DNA from: Nakamurella multipartita DSM 44233 | Lineage (GTDB): Bacteria; Actinomycetota; Actinomycetes; Mycobacteriales; Nakamurellaceae | Direction of reading: 5' to 3' | Assembly: GCF_000024365.1 (NCBI RefSeq) | Contig: NC_013235.1 | Coordinates: 1,860,001-1,924,000, forward strand | DNA length: 64,000 nucleotides | Part shown: in pieces, positions 42,058-51,411 of the stretch | Position numbering within the stretch: the stretch's first letter is position 1 | How the letters are laid out: every line of letters begins with the position of its first letter | Made by a program: the position numbers and the translations under genes | The notes under the pieces: model-generated | The model's input: only the letters and a program-made list of their open reading frames with translations | Database searches by the model: none | Told to the model about the DNA's origin: nothing

Positions 42058-44340
42058 ATGACGCAACAAGCGGTCGATCTGCAGATCGGTGGCATGACGT
42101 GCGCGTCCTGCGCCGCGCGGATCGAGAAGAAGCTCAATCGGATGCCCGGGGTGCAGGCCTCGGTGAACTACGCCACCGAGAAGGCCCATGTGGTGTTGCC
42201 GGAGGGCACCGAGGTGGCCGCGGCGATCGCCACCGTGGAGGCCACCGGCTACACCGCCACCCTGCCGCGCCCGATCCTCGAGCCGGCCCGCCCGCCGGAC
42301 ACCGACCCGGCGGCGGGCGGTGCGGGCGAGCCCGCGCTGGACCCGGAGGTGGCCTCGCTGCGCCGCCGGCTCGTCATCTCCGCGGCGCTGACCCTGCCGG
42401 TGCTGGTGCTGGCCATGGTCGCCCCGCTGCAGTTCGACAACTGGCAGTGGCTGAGCCTGACGCTGGCCGCGCCGGTCGTGGTCTGGGGCGCATGGCCGTT
42501 CCATCGCGCCGCCTGGACGAACCTGCGGCACGGGGCCGCGACCATGGACACGTTGATCAGTCTCGGCGTGCTGGCCGCGTTCGGGTGGTCGCTGTACGCC
42601 CTGTTCTTCGGTGGCGCCGGGATGCCGGACATGCGGATGACGTTCCGGTTGCTGCCCGAGCCCGGAGCCGGGGCGGACGAGATCTACCTGGAGGTGGCCG
42701 CCGCGGTCACCGTCTTCATCCTGGCCGGCCGGTACTTCGAGGCCCGGGCCAAGAAGCGCTCCGGCGCCGCCCTGCGGGCGCTGATGGACATGGGCGCCAA
42801 GGACGTGTCCGTGCTGCGCGAGGGCCGGGAGCAGCGGGTGCCGGTGGATCAGCTCGTGGTCGGCGACCGGTTCGTGGTCCGGCCGGGAGAGAAGATCGCC
42901 ACCGACGGCCAGGTGATCGAGGGCGCGTCGGCGGTCGACGCGAGCCTGCTCACCGGCGAGCCGGTGCCGATCGAGGTCGGCCCCGGTGACGCCGTGACCG
43001 GGGCCACGGTGAACGCCGGTGGCCGGTTGGTGGTGCGGGCCACCCGGATCGGCACCGACACCCAGCTGGCCCAGATGGCCCGGCTGGTGGAGGCGGCGCA
43101 ATCCGGCAAGGCGCCGGTGCAGCGGCTGGCCGACCGGGTCTCCGCGGTGTTCGTGCCCGTCGTGATCGCCCTGGCCGTCGGCACTCTGGGCTTCTGGCTG
43201 GGCGCCGGGGCCGGGGCCGAGGCCGCCTTCACCGCCGCGGTGGCGGTGCTGATCATCGCCTGCCCCTGTGCCCTGGGGCTGGCCACGCCGACCGCGTTGC
43301 TGGTCGGCACCGGCCGCGGCGCGCAGCTGGGCATCCTGATCAAGGGTCCCGAGGTCCTGGAATCGACCCGCCGGGTCGACACCATCGTGCTGGACAAGAC
43401 CGGCACCATCACCACCGGGCGGATGACCCTGGTGGAGGTGATCCCGGGCGCCGGGACGGACGAGGCGGAGCTGCTCCGGCTGGCCGGCGCGCTCGAGCAC
43501 GCCTCCGAACACCCGGTCGCCGCGGCGATCGTCGACGGTGCCCGCGACCGGGTCGGTGACCTGCCGGCGGTCGAATCGTTCGTCTCCACCCAGGGTCTGG
43601 GTGTGCACGCGGTAGTGGACGGGCACGCGGTGGCCGCCGGCCGAGCGTCCTGGCTGGCGCAGGAGTGGGCCCAGCCGCTGGACGCCGAGCTGGATCGGGC
43701 CCGTCGGGACGCCGAGTCGGCCGGTCGCACCGTGATCGCCGTCGGCTGGGACGGTGCCGCCCGGGGCCTGCTGGTGGTCGCCGACACGGTGAAACCGACC
43801 AGCGCGCAGGCGATTGCCGAGCTGCGCGGCCTGGGCCTGCGACCGGTGCTGCTGACCGGGGACAACGCAGCCGCCGCCCGGGCGGTCGCCGCCGAGGTCG
43901 GCATCGACCCGGCCGACGTCATCGCCGAGGTGCTGCCCGCCGACAAGGTCCGGACGGTCGCCGATTTCCAACATCGCCACGCCATCGTCGCGATGGTCGG
44001 CGACGGCGTCAACGACGCCGCGGCCCTGGCCCAGGCCGACCTGGGGCTGGCCATGGGCACGGGCACCGACGTGGCCATCGAGGCCTCGGACCTGACGCTG
44101 GTCCGCGGTGACCTGCGGGCGGCGGTGGACGCGATCCGGCTCTCCCGCCGGACCCTGGGCACCATCAAGGGCAACCTGTTCTGGGCGTTCGCCTACAACG
44201 TGGCCGCGCTGCCGCTGGCCATGGCCGGCCTGCTCAACCCGCTCATCGCGGGCGCCGCGATGGCCTTCTCCTCGGTGTTCGTGGTGTCCAACAGCCTGCG
44301 GCTGCGCCGGTTCAAGGCCGTCTCCGGTAGGACCGCCTGA
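42058..44340 (+). CDS. copA: Cu(I)-exporting P1B-type ATPase
   Basis: A 760-residue P1B-1 ATPase. One N-terminal metal-binding domain has GMTCASC (Cys15, Cys18). The transmembrane metal site is CPC at 402-404 in [12 protein letters not shown]. The phosphorylation site is Asp446 in DKTGT, the hinge is [10 protein letters not shown] near residue 647, and SEHPVA holds the conserved His-Pro of the nucleotide domain. Eight membrane helices are expected. It pumps Cu(I) out of the cytosol. AAGGAGG precedes the ATG. Confidence 0.95.
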   Translation: MTQQAVDLQIGGMTCASCAARIEKKLNRMPGVQASVNYATEKAHVVLPEGTEVAAAIATVEATGYTATLPRPILEPARPPDTDPAAGGAGEPALDPEVASLRRRLVISAALTLPVLVLAMVAPLQFDNWQWLSLTLAAPVVVWGAWPFHRAAWTNLRHGAATMDTLISLGVLAAFGWSLYALFFGGAGMPDMRMTFRLLPEPGAGADEIYLEVAAAVTVFILAGRYFEARAKKRSGAALRALMDMGAKDVSVLREGREQRVPVDQLVVGDRFVVRPGEKIATDGQVIEGASAVDASLLTGEPVPIEVGPGDAVTGATVNAGGRLVVRATRIGTDTQLAQMARLVEAAQSGKAPVQRLADRVSAVFVPVVIALAVGTLGFWLGAGAGAEAAFTAAVAVLIIACPCALGLATPTALLVGTGRGAQLGILIKGPEVLESTRRVDTIVLDKTGTITTGRMTLVEVIPGAGTDEAELLRLAGALEHASEHPVAAAIVDGARDRVGDLPAVESFVSTQGLGVHAVVDGHAVAAGRASWLAQEWAQPLDAELDRARRDAESAGRTVIAVGWDGAARGLLVVADTVKPTSAQAIAELRGLGLRPVLLTGDNAAAARAVAAEVGIDPADVIAEVLPADKVRTVADFQHRHAIVAMVGDGVNDAAALAQADLGLAMGTGTDVAIEASDLTLVRGDLRAAVDAIRLSRRTLGTIKGNLFWAFAYNVAALPLAMAGLLNPLIAGAAMAFSSVFVVSNSLRLRRFKAVSGRTA

Positions 44341-44392
44341 CCGCATCCGCGCACGGTCCCGGCTCCACCGGGCACCGGCGAAAGGAACTGAC

Positions 44393-46720
44393 ATGAGCAA
44401 TCACGCCGCCACGGCGGTGGTCGAGGTGTCCGGGGTGCACTGGGCGTCGTCCCCGGCCGTCACCGAAGCGGTGCTGGGCCGGCGGCCGGGGGTGCTTACC
44501 GTGGACGCGAACCCGGTGTCGCAGACCGCGACCGTCACCTACGACCCGGCCCGCACCAGCGTTGCCGACCTGACCGGATGGGTGCGCGACTGCGGGTACC
44601 ACTGCGCCGGACAGTCGGTGCCCGAGCACCTGTGCGACCCGATGGCCGAACCCGCCGGCTCGGCGCAGCCTGACCACGGACCCGCCCGGACCGACGTCGC
44701 AGATCATCAGCACGCCCATCCCGGCGGCATGTCGATGGATTCGATGGTCCGGGACATGCGCAACCGGTTCCTGGTCGCCGCCGGGCTCTCGGTGCCGGTG
44801 CTGCTGTGGTCCCCGATCGGCCGGGAGGTCCTCGGGTTCACCGCGCCGGCGCCGTTCGGCCTGAGCGACGGTGTGTTCTCGCTGCTGCTGTCCCTGCCGG
44901 TCATCTTCTACTCGGCGTCGATCTTCTTCGCCGGCGCCTACCGGGCGCTGCGGGCGCGGACGCTGGACATGATGGTGCTGGTCGCCGTCGGGGTCGGCGC
45001 CGGTTGGCTCTACAGCGTCGGGGTCACCCTGACTGGCTTGTTCACCGGCGAGAGCGGTGAGGTCTTCTACGAGGCGGCCACCGTGCTCACCGCTTTCGTG
45101 CTGCTGGGGCATTGGTTCGAGATGCGCGCCCGCGGGGGTGCCAACGACGCCATCCGGGCCCTGCTGGAGCTCGCCCCGCCGAAGGCGGTGGTGCTGCGGG
45201 ACGGGCAGGAGGTCGAGGTGGCCACCGCCGACGTCGCGGTGGGCGAGCTGCTGCTGGTCCGCCCGGGGGCCAAGATTCCCGTCGACGGCGAGGTCGAGGC
45301 GGGTGACTCCGAGGTCGATGAGTCGATGGTCACCGGCGAGAGCCTGCCCGTGCCCAAGGCACCGGGCACGCCGGTGATCGGGGCGTCGGTGAACATTTCC
45401 GGCACGCTGCGGGTACGGGCGACCAAGGTGGGCGCGGACACCGCCCTGGCTCAGATCGTCACCCTGGTGCAGGAAGCGCAGAACTCCAAGGCGCCCGGGC
45501 AACGGCTGGCCGACCGGGCCGCGTTCTGGCTGGTGCTGGTCGCGCTGGTCGGCGGCACCGTGACCTTTGCCGTCTGGCTGGCCGTGGGCGCCGGAGTGCA
45601 GACGGCGCTGCTGTTCGCCATCACCGTCGTGGTGATCACCTGCCCGGACGCGCTGGGCCTGGCCACCCCGACGGCGATCATGGTGGGCACCGGCCTCGGT
45701 GCGCAGCGGGGGGTGCTGTTCAAGAACGCCACCGCGCTGGAGACCGCGGCCCGGATCGACACCGTGGTCATGGACAAGACCGGCACCCTGACCAAGGGTG
45801 AACCCGAGGTCACCGACCTGGTCGCCGACGGCATGGACGAACAGGAACTGGTGGCCCTGGCCGCCGCGGTGGAACGCGAGTCCGAGCACCCGTTGGCCGC
45901 CGCGATCGTCCGGCACGCCGACGACCGGGGCGCCCCACGCCGGCCGGCGACCGGGTTTCGATCCATCGCCGGCCACGGCGCCGCGGCCACGGTCGACGGG
46001 CGCCGGGTCCTGGTCGGGAACCGCCGGCTGATGGCGCAGGAGCACGTCGACCTGGGTGCGCTCGCCGCGCACCGGGACGAGTTGGCCGTGACCGGCCGGA
46101 CCGCGGTTTTCGTCGCGGTCGACGGCCGGGCCGTCGGGGTGATCGCCCTGGCCGACGCCGCCCGGGACACCGCGGCCGCCGCCGCCGCCGCGCTGCGGGA
46201 AGCGGGGGTTCGGGTGGTCATGCTCACCGGTGACAACGAAGCCACCGCCCGCCGGATCGCCGACCAGCTCGGCATCGACGAGGTCGTCGCCGAGGTGCTC
46301 CCGTCCGAGAAGGCCTCCACCGTGGTGTCTTTGCAGGACAAGGGCCGGCGGGTGGCCATGGTCGGCGACGGGGTGAACGACGCCCCGGCCCTGGCCCGGG
46401 CCGATGTCGGGATCGCGATCGGCGCCGGTACCGACGTCGCGATCGAGACCGCGGACGTCGTGCTGATGCGGTCCGATCCGCTGGACGTGCCGGTCGCCCT
46501 GCAGATCGGACGCGGCACCCGGCGCACGATGCGGCAGAACCTGGGCTGGGCCATCGGGTACAACGCGCTGGCGCTGCCCATCGCCGCCGGGGTCTTCGAA
46601 CCGGCCTTCGGCGTGGTGCTGCGGCCCGAGATCGCGGCCCTGACGATGTCCGGCTCGAGCCTCATCGTGGCCGTCAACGCCCTGCTGCTCAAACGACTGC
46701 GGCTGCCCACCCGGGCGTGA
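44393..46720 (+). CDS. P1B-type ATPase with CPD motif and degenerate HMA
   Basis: A 775-residue P-type ATPase. The N-terminal domain has the ferredoxin-like frame of a metal-binding domain, but GMxCxxC is replaced by GVHWASS (residues 14-20). A His/Met-rich segment follows ([15 protein letters not shown], near 103-117), reminiscent of CopB-type pumps. The membrane metal motif is CPD (Cys417, Asp419) in [12 protein letters not shown] rather than CPC or CPH. The catalytic Asp461 in [15 protein letters not shown] and SEHPLA are intact, so it should be active. Position after copA suggests copper or a related ion. AAAGGAA precedes the ATG. Confidence 0.88.
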   Translation: MSNHAATAVVEVSGVHWASSPAVTEAVLGRRPGVLTVDANPVSQTATVTYDPARTSVADLTGWVRDCGYHCAGQSVPEHLCDPMAEPAGSAQPDHGPARTDVADHQHAHPGGMSMDSMVRDMRNRFLVAAGLSVPVLLWSPIGREVLGFTAPAPFGLSDGVFSLLLSLPVIFYSASIFFAGAYRALRARTLDMMVLVAVGVGAGWLYSVGVTLTGLFTGESGEVFYEAATVLTAFVLLGHWFEMRARGGANDAIRALLELAPPKAVVLRDGQEVEVATADVAVGELLLVRPGAKIPVDGEVEAGDSEVDESMVTGESLPVPKAPGTPVIGASVNISGTLRVRATKVGADTALAQIVTLVQEAQNSKAPGQRLADRAAFWLVLVALVGGTVTFAVWLAVGAGVQTALLFAITVVVITCPDALGLATPTAIMVGTGLGAQRGVLFKNATALETAARIDTVVMDKTGTLTKGEPEVTDLVADGMDEQELVALAAAVERESEHPLAAAIVRHADDRGAPRRPATGFRSIAGHGAAATVDGRRVLVGNRRLMAQEHVDLGALAAHRDELAVTGRTAVFVAVDGRAVGVIALADAARDTAAAAAAALREAGVRVVMLTGDNEATARRIADQLGIDEVVAEVLPSEKASTVVSLQDKGRRVAMVGDGVNDAPALARADVGIAIGAGTDVAIETADVVLMRSDPLDVPVALQIGRGTRRTMRQNLGWAIGYNALALPIAAGVFEPAFGVVLRPEIAALTMSGSSLIVAVNALLLKRLRLPTRA

Positions 46721-46763
46721 GTGTCTGCGCGGTCTGCGCCGATAAGTCCGATAATGCGCACTT

Positions 46764-48935
46764 GTGAGGCTGCGTTCCGGATCGTCGATCCTGCGGGTCC
46801 TGGCCTGGGTGTACGCGGTCGGGCTGGTGGTCTGGCTGACGCTTGGTCTGCTGCCCGTCGTCGTGACCGGTATCGGTCCGGCGGCGGACGCGGCGCGCAG
46901 CATCGCCGGGTCGGGCGGTCCGCTGGCCGGACCGGCCGCCGAACTGTTGGCCCCGGCCATGCCGATGACCGGGCTCACCGGGGTGACCCTGCTGCAGTAC
47001 GCGTTCAGCGCGCTGAACCTGGTGCTGGGCGTCGTCCTGCTGGTGCGGTGCTGGGACGAGCGGGTGGCCCGGTTGCTCGCCGTCGGCCTGCTGGGCACCG
47101 CCGCGACGTTCAACCTGCCCAGCCATGAGGCATTCCGGCTGATCGGCAGCCCGTGGCCGATCTCGCTGCTGCACTTCAGCTTTCACATCGCCTCGGGGGT
47201 CTGCTACCTGTGGGCGGTGATGCTGTTCCCGGACGGCCGGCTGCCCCGCCGGGTCGGGGTGTCCGGGCGGCCGCTGTTCGCGGTGGCCCTGGCGGTCACC
47301 GTGGTGGTCGCCGCCATCTGCTGGTGGAGCGATTTCCTGCTGCACCCCCAGTTCTTCGTGATCTTCTTCGGCGTGTTGATCCCGGTGGCCGGCGTGACCA
47401 TGCAGACCTGGCGGCTGCGGGAGCCGGTGGCGTCCGCGCAGGACCGCCGCAATGCCCGGCTGCTGGTCGGCGCCCTGCTCCCGGCGCTGGCCGTCGCCGC
47501 GCTCTGGGCGGTGGCCGAGGCGCTGACCCTGGTCGGGGTGGGCGGAGTGCCGGTAGCCAACCTGGCGGCCGAACTACCCGACCTGTTCCCGGCGGTGTTC
47601 GCGATCGTGCCCGTCGTGCTGTTCGTGGCCTTGGTGCGCTACCGGATCTTCGGACTGGACCGGTTGCTCAGCCGGGTCCTGGTGGCCACCGTCCTGCTGG
47701 CGGCGACGGGCCTGGTCTACCTGGCGGCGGTCGTCACCGGGGGCGTGCTGGCGGCCGATGGTCCCTGGTGGACGGTGCTGGTGATGGCCGCCGCAGCGAC
47801 GGCGCTGAGCTGGGGATGGGGACTGGTCCGCCGGCAGGTCAACCGGATCGTGTTCGGACAGGACCTGGACCCGACCGCGGCGATGGGCACGCTGATCAGC
47901 GGGCTCGACCTGCTCAGCCGGGCGGACGAACTCGACCAGGTGGTGGACGTCGTCGTGCGGGCCACCCGAGCGCGGCGGGCCCAACTGTTCCAGGCCCGCG
48001 ACGGCGGCTGGTCCCGGCTCGCCGGCCGGCCGCCCGGCGGCCCGGCGGACCCCGATCCGACCCCCGGCCGGTGCTGGCCGATCAGCTACGACGGCCAGCC
48101 GATCGGCGTGCTGACGATCGAACTGGGCCCCGGGGAACGGCTGCCCGGCGCCCAGGCGGCCTTGCTCGCCGACCTGGCCGATCATGCCGGCCTGCTCCTG
48201 CACAACGCGACGCTGGCCGATCACCTGCAGCGGCAGGTTCGCCGGCTGGCGGATCGGGCCGACCAATTGCGCACGATCCGGCGCCGGATGGTGCGGGCGC
48301 AGGATCGGGAGCGGTTCCGGCTGGAACGCAACCTGCACGACGGCGCTCAGCAGACGCTGGTCGCCGCGATGATCGAACTGCGGATGGCCGCCGGTCTCGC
48401 CGTGCCGGCCGGGGCGCGCACGCTGACCGCGATCCGCGAGTCGCTTCGGGATGCCGGCCGGGAGTTGCACGAACTGGCCGCCGGCGGCCTGCCGGCCGGG
48501 CTGGCCGACGGCGACCTGCGCCGGGGGCTGGCGGTCATCGCCCGGTCCGCCGAGCAGGCCGGCTTCGCGGTCACGGTGTCCACGGATCTGCCCGCCACCG
48601 GTACGGGTGTCGGGTGGTCGGACGCCGCCGTCGGGATCTGGTTCTGTTGCTCGGAGGCGGTGCAGAACGCAATCAAACACTCCGGTGGGCAGCGGATCTC
48701 GATCCGGGTGAGCGTCCAGGACGGCGGCATCGCCGGCACCGTCGCCGACGACGGTCGCGGCATGGAATCGGCCCCCGGCAGCTTCGGCGGGATCCGGGGG
48801 CTGGACGACCGGGTGGCCGCCCTGGGCGGGACCATCACCGTGCGGTCGGCGCCGGACACGGGCACCACGGTGCACGGCTTCATTCCCCTGGGCGGGGACG
48901 CCGGGGCGGACCGGGCGGTGATCGGCCATGCCTGA
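46764..48935 (+). CDS. Membrane histidine kinase, NarL/DesK type
   Basis: A 723-residue sensor kinase starting with GTG. Residues 1-350 contain about ten membrane helices, an integral sensing module. A GAF-like region (about 370-470) precedes the HisKA_3 dimerisation helix with His525 in ERNLHDGAQQ. The ATPase domain has the N-box EAVQNAIKH, DDGRG and the G2-type GTTVHG. It is probably autophosphorylated and signals to the LuxR-type regulator encoded two genes downstream. GATAAT lies eight bases before the start. It overlaps the next gene by eight bases. Confidence 0.9.
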   Translation: MRLRSGSSILRVLAWVYAVGLVVWLTLGLLPVVVTGIGPAADAARSIAGSGGPLAGPAAELLAPAMPMTGLTGVTLLQYAFSALNLVLGVVLLVRCWDERVARLLAVGLLGTAATFNLPSHEAFRLIGSPWPISLLHFSFHIASGVCYLWAVMLFPDGRLPRRVGVSGRPLFAVALAVTVVVAAICWWSDFLLHPQFFVIFFGVLIPVAGVTMQTWRLREPVASAQDRRNARLLVGALLPALAVAALWAVAEALTLVGVGGVPVANLAAELPDLFPAVFAIVPVVLFVALVRYRIFGLDRLLSRVLVATVLLAATGLVYLAAVVTGGVLAADGPWWTVLVMAAAATALSWGWGLVRRQVNRIVFGQDLDPTAAMGTLISGLDLLSRADELDQVVDVVVRATRARRAQLFQARDGGWSRLAGRPPGGPADPDPTPGRCWPISYDGQPIGVLTIELGPGERLPGAQAALLADLADHAGLLLHNATLADHLQRQVRRLADRADQLRTIRRRMVRAQDRERFRLERNLHDGAQQTLVAAMIELRMAAGLAVPAGARTLTAIRESLRDAGRELHELAAGGLPAGLADGDLRRGLAVIARSAEQAGFAVTVSTDLPATGTGVGWSDAAVGIWFCCSEAVQNAIKHSGGQRISIRVSVQDGGIAGTVADDGRGMESAPGSFGGIRGLDDRVAALGGTITVRSAPDTGTTVHGFIPLGGDAGADRAVIGHA

Positions 48936-50172
48936 TCGTCGCCGGGTCACGGCGCTGGTGCTCGCCCTGCGATTCGTGGTGGCCCTGCTCGCGTTCGCCG
49001 GCGCCGCGGCCTGGTCGGCCCGATCCCGGCCGGGTGGCATGCCGGTCTGGGTCGTCGTGCTGACCATGGCGGCGGTCGGTGCCGTGTTCGCGCTCACCGC
49101 AGGTCCGCTCACCCGGGTGGCCGAGCGGGCGGTCCTGCGCGACCGGGCCGACGGCTACCAGGCCGGCCACGCCCTGCTGCGCCGGATGTCCACCGCATTG
49201 CCGGTCGAGGACGTGCTCCCGTCCCTGGCCGAAACCACCGGACGCACCCTGCAGGTCGACCGGTCCGAGGTGCGGGTCCTGCTCGACGGTGGTCAGACGC
49301 TGTCCCAGGTGTGGCCGGAACGGGCCGGGGCCCAGGGTGCGCCGGTCGTGGTCCAGGTGCGGCACGACGGGGACACGGTCGGCGAGATCGAGGCCGACGT
49401 GACCCGCACGGCGGGCGGCCGCCGGGAGGCCGCGCTGCTGCGGCAACTGGCCGGCCCGGCCGGTCTGGCCATGTCGACGGTCCGGCTGACCGCCGAGCTG
49501 CAGCGCCGGGCCGCGTCGTTGGCGCGGCTGAACGACCAGATCGCCGCGTCGAACCGGCGCATCGGCCAGGCCCGCCAGCATGAGTCGGATGCGATCACGG
49601 CCGAGATCCGGGCCCGGGTCGATCCTTGCCTGGACGCGGCGGCCGACCTCATCGAGTCTGCGTTGCTGACGCCGGCGGACGCACCGGTCCTGATCGACCA
49701 GGCGCGCGAGCAGGTGGCGCAGGGATTGGCGGAGCTGCGCAACCTGGCCCGGCGCATCTACCCGCCCCGGCTGGCGGACGGTGGTCTGGCCGCCGCCCTG
49801 GAGGGCTGGCAATTGCGGGCCGGTGTCGGCGTCGAGCTGGCGATCGAGGACGATTCGCGGCTGCGGGCCGACCCGGCCGTCGAGTCCTGCGTGTACTTTC
49901 TTCTCGTCGCTGCCCTCGAGCACCGTCCGGCCGCTGGTCGGCGGCAATCGGTGACGGTGGCCGTCAACGCCGATCGGGTCGAGGTGCAGGTGGACGTCCC
50001 GATGCCAGATCCCGCTCGGCAGAACGCCAACCGGTCGATCGACCAGGCCACGGTGGCCGCCGTCACCGACCGCGTCGAGGCCTTCGGTGGGTCCATCACG
50101 GTCACGGTGGCCGACGGTCGCCGCACCCTGCGGGCGTGGCTGCCCCTGGGGCAGGAAGGCAGGCCGGAATGA
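48928..50172 (+). CDS. Degenerate histidine kinase-like protein
   Basis: A 414-residue protein. Two N-terminal membrane helices (about 8-28 and 37-58) are followed by a GAF-like domain (75-190) and a coiled helix where a HisKA_3 segment would be; there the run QHESDAITAEIRARVD has a histidine but lacks the surrounding RxLHD pattern. The C-terminal part resembles the last half of a HATPase domain (VTDRVEAFGGSITVTVADG), but N-box and G-box glycines are missing, so ATP binding is doubtful. It may be a pseudokinase modulating the upstream kinase. Overlaps both neighbours. Confidence 0.75.
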   Translation: MPDRRRVTALVLALRFVVALLAFAGAAAWSARSRPGGMPVWVVVLTMAAVGAVFALTAGPLTRVAERAVLRDRADGYQAGHALLRRMSTALPVEDVLPSLAETTGRTLQVDRSEVRVLLDGGQTLSQVWPERAGAQGAPVVVQVRHDGDTVGEIEADVTRTAGGRREAALLRQLAGPAGLAMSTVRLTAELQRRAASLARLNDQIAASNRRIGQARQHESDAITAEIRARVDPCLDAAADLIESALLTPADAPVLIDQAREQVAQGLAELRNLARRIYPPRLADGGLAAALEGWQLRAGVGVELAIEDDSRLRADPAVESCVYFLLVAALEHRPAAGRRQSVTVAVNADRVEVQVDVPMPDPARQNANRSIDQATVAAVTDRVEAFGGSITVTVADGRRTLRAWLPLGQEGRPE

Positions 50173-50837
50173 GCCATCGGGTGGTGCTCGCCGAGGACAA
50201 CTTCCTGCTCCGGGAGGGGCTGCGGGGCATGTTGGCCACGGTTGCGGGCATCGAGGTGGTGGCCGGGTGTGCCGACCTGCCGCAGACCCTGTCGGCCATC
50301 GCCGAGCTGGCCCCGGATGTGGTGCTCACCGACATCCGGATGCCCCCGGACCGCCGTGACGAGGGCATCCGGGTGGCCGATCACTGCCGCCGGGTCCACC
50401 CTCGGATCGGCGTCATCCTGCTCAGCCAGTACGCCGAACCGGGTTATGTGCGTGCGCTTCTCGGCCAGGGCACGCAGCGCCGGGGGTACCTGCTCAAGGA
50501 GCGGGTGAGTGACCTGGACGAGCTGGTGCGGGCCATCGACACGGTCGCCGGCGGCGGCTCGGTGATCGACCCCAAGGTGGTCGAAACGCTCATCGACGCC
50601 CGCACGCTGGCCGGCGACGGCGAGGTGGGCCGGCTCACCCGTCGGGAACGGCAGGTCCTGGAAGGCATCGCCCAGGGCCGGACGAACGCGGCCATCGCCG
50701 AGGCCCTGGTGCTCACGTCGCACGCGGTGGAAAAGCACATCAACTCGATCTTCACCAAACTTGGCCTGTCCGGTGATCGGGTGAACCATCCCCGAGTGCG
50801 GGCGGCGTTGCTCTATCTGGCGGAGGGACGACGGTGA
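50169..50837 (+). CDS. LuxR/NarL family response regulator
   Basis: A 222-residue regulator with a receiver domain (residues 3-125; phosphoacceptor Asp55 in VVLTDIRMPP, Lys in YLLKERV) and a LuxR-type HTH (about 152-215, LTRRERQVLEGIAQGRTNAAIAEALVLTSHAVEKHINSIFTKLGL). The start ATG overlaps the previous stop. It is the output of this four-gene signalling unit. Its target is unknown; the secreted-protein promoter at 51245 is a nearby candidate. Confidence 0.93.
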   Translation: MSHRVVLAEDNFLLREGLRGMLATVAGIEVVAGCADLPQTLSAIAELAPDVVLTDIRMPPDRRDEGIRVADHCRRVHPRIGVILLSQYAEPGYVRALLGQGTQRRGYLLKERVSDLDELVRAIDTVAGGGSVIDPKVVETLIDARTLAGDGEVGRLTRRERQVLEGIAQGRTNAAIAEALVLTSHAVEKHINSIFTKLGLSGDRVNHPRVRAALLYLAEGRR

Positions 50838-51196
50838 CCGGCGCTCCGGTGGGCGAGACCCGGATCCTGCTGGTGGACGATCAGCCGCAGTTCCGACGCG
50901 CCGCCGCCGCCCTGATCGGGGCCACGGCGGGCCTTCGGCTGGTCGGGCAGGCCGGCTCGGGCGAGGAGGCCGTCGAGCTGGCCGACCGGTTGCGACCCGA
51001 CCTGATCGTCATGGACGTGCGGCTGCCGGGGATCGATGGGACCGAGGCCTGCCGGCGCATCCGGCATCGCCGGCCCGACATCCGGGTGATCCTGGTATCC
51101 ACCTACGAGCGAGCGGATCTCCCGGGAATCGACGACTGCGGGGCCACGCGCTTTGTGCGCAAGCAGGATTTCGACGTACCGTCGCTCACCGTCTGA
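50834..51196 (+). CDS. Stand-alone receiver domain protein
   Basis: A 120-residue single-domain response regulator, GTG start overlapping the previous stop by GTGA. The phosphoacceptor is Asp61 in VMDVRLPG, the acidic pair is DD near residues 16-17 and the conserved Lys is in FVRKQDF. The chain stops soon after that lysine, so the last helix is short and no output domain exists. It could compete for phosphate with the LuxR-type regulator or act on another target. Confidence 0.87.
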   Translation: MTGAPVGETRILLVDDQPQFRRAAAALIGATAGLRLVGQAGSGEEAVELADRLRPDLIVMDVRLPGIDGTEACRRIRHRRPDIRVILVSTYERADLPGIDDCGATRFVRKQDFDVPSLTV

Positions 51197-51229
51197 CCGG
51201 CCGCAGCGATCCGGCCGCAGCCGAGCCGG

Positions 51230-51273
51230 AGTGACGACAGTGGTTTGACAACAGGTGCTGTCGCCACTGATAC
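51230..51273 (+). promoter_or_regulatory. Sigma70-type promoter inside an inverted repeat
   Basis: TTGACA (51245-51250), a 17-base spacer and TGATAC (51268-51273) form a near-consensus promoter for the secreted protein gene. AGTGACGACAG (51230-51240) and CTGTCGCCACT (51258-51268) are inverted copies with one mismatch that frame the -35 element and touch the -10. They could be an operator or a transcript hairpin ending the upstream operon. The leader to 51411 is about 130 bases and holds a small GGGGTGC/GCACCCC hairpin at 51307-51322. Confidence 0.7.
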
Positions 51274-51411
51274 AAAATTTAAGTGACAATGTGGAATCTT
51301 TTTCGGGGTGCCTGCACCCCCCTGTGAAAATGGTGGCGCGCACCATCGAGTTCCGCGGGCGAAAAGCCGACTCTTGACCGGTCCGCAATTCACCCGACCT
51401 GAGGAAGCCCG

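Noticed and set aside
41908-47113. Very long minus-strand frames (830 and 933 codons) over the copper ATPases
   Set aside because: Pro/Gly/Arg/His-rich antisense translations with no recognisable domains; both plus-strand ATPases are intact.
51274-51411. Riboswitch in the leader of the secreted protein gene
   Set aside because: A small hairpin exists, but no signature of a known riboswitch class (for example ydaO or GEMM) could be recognised.
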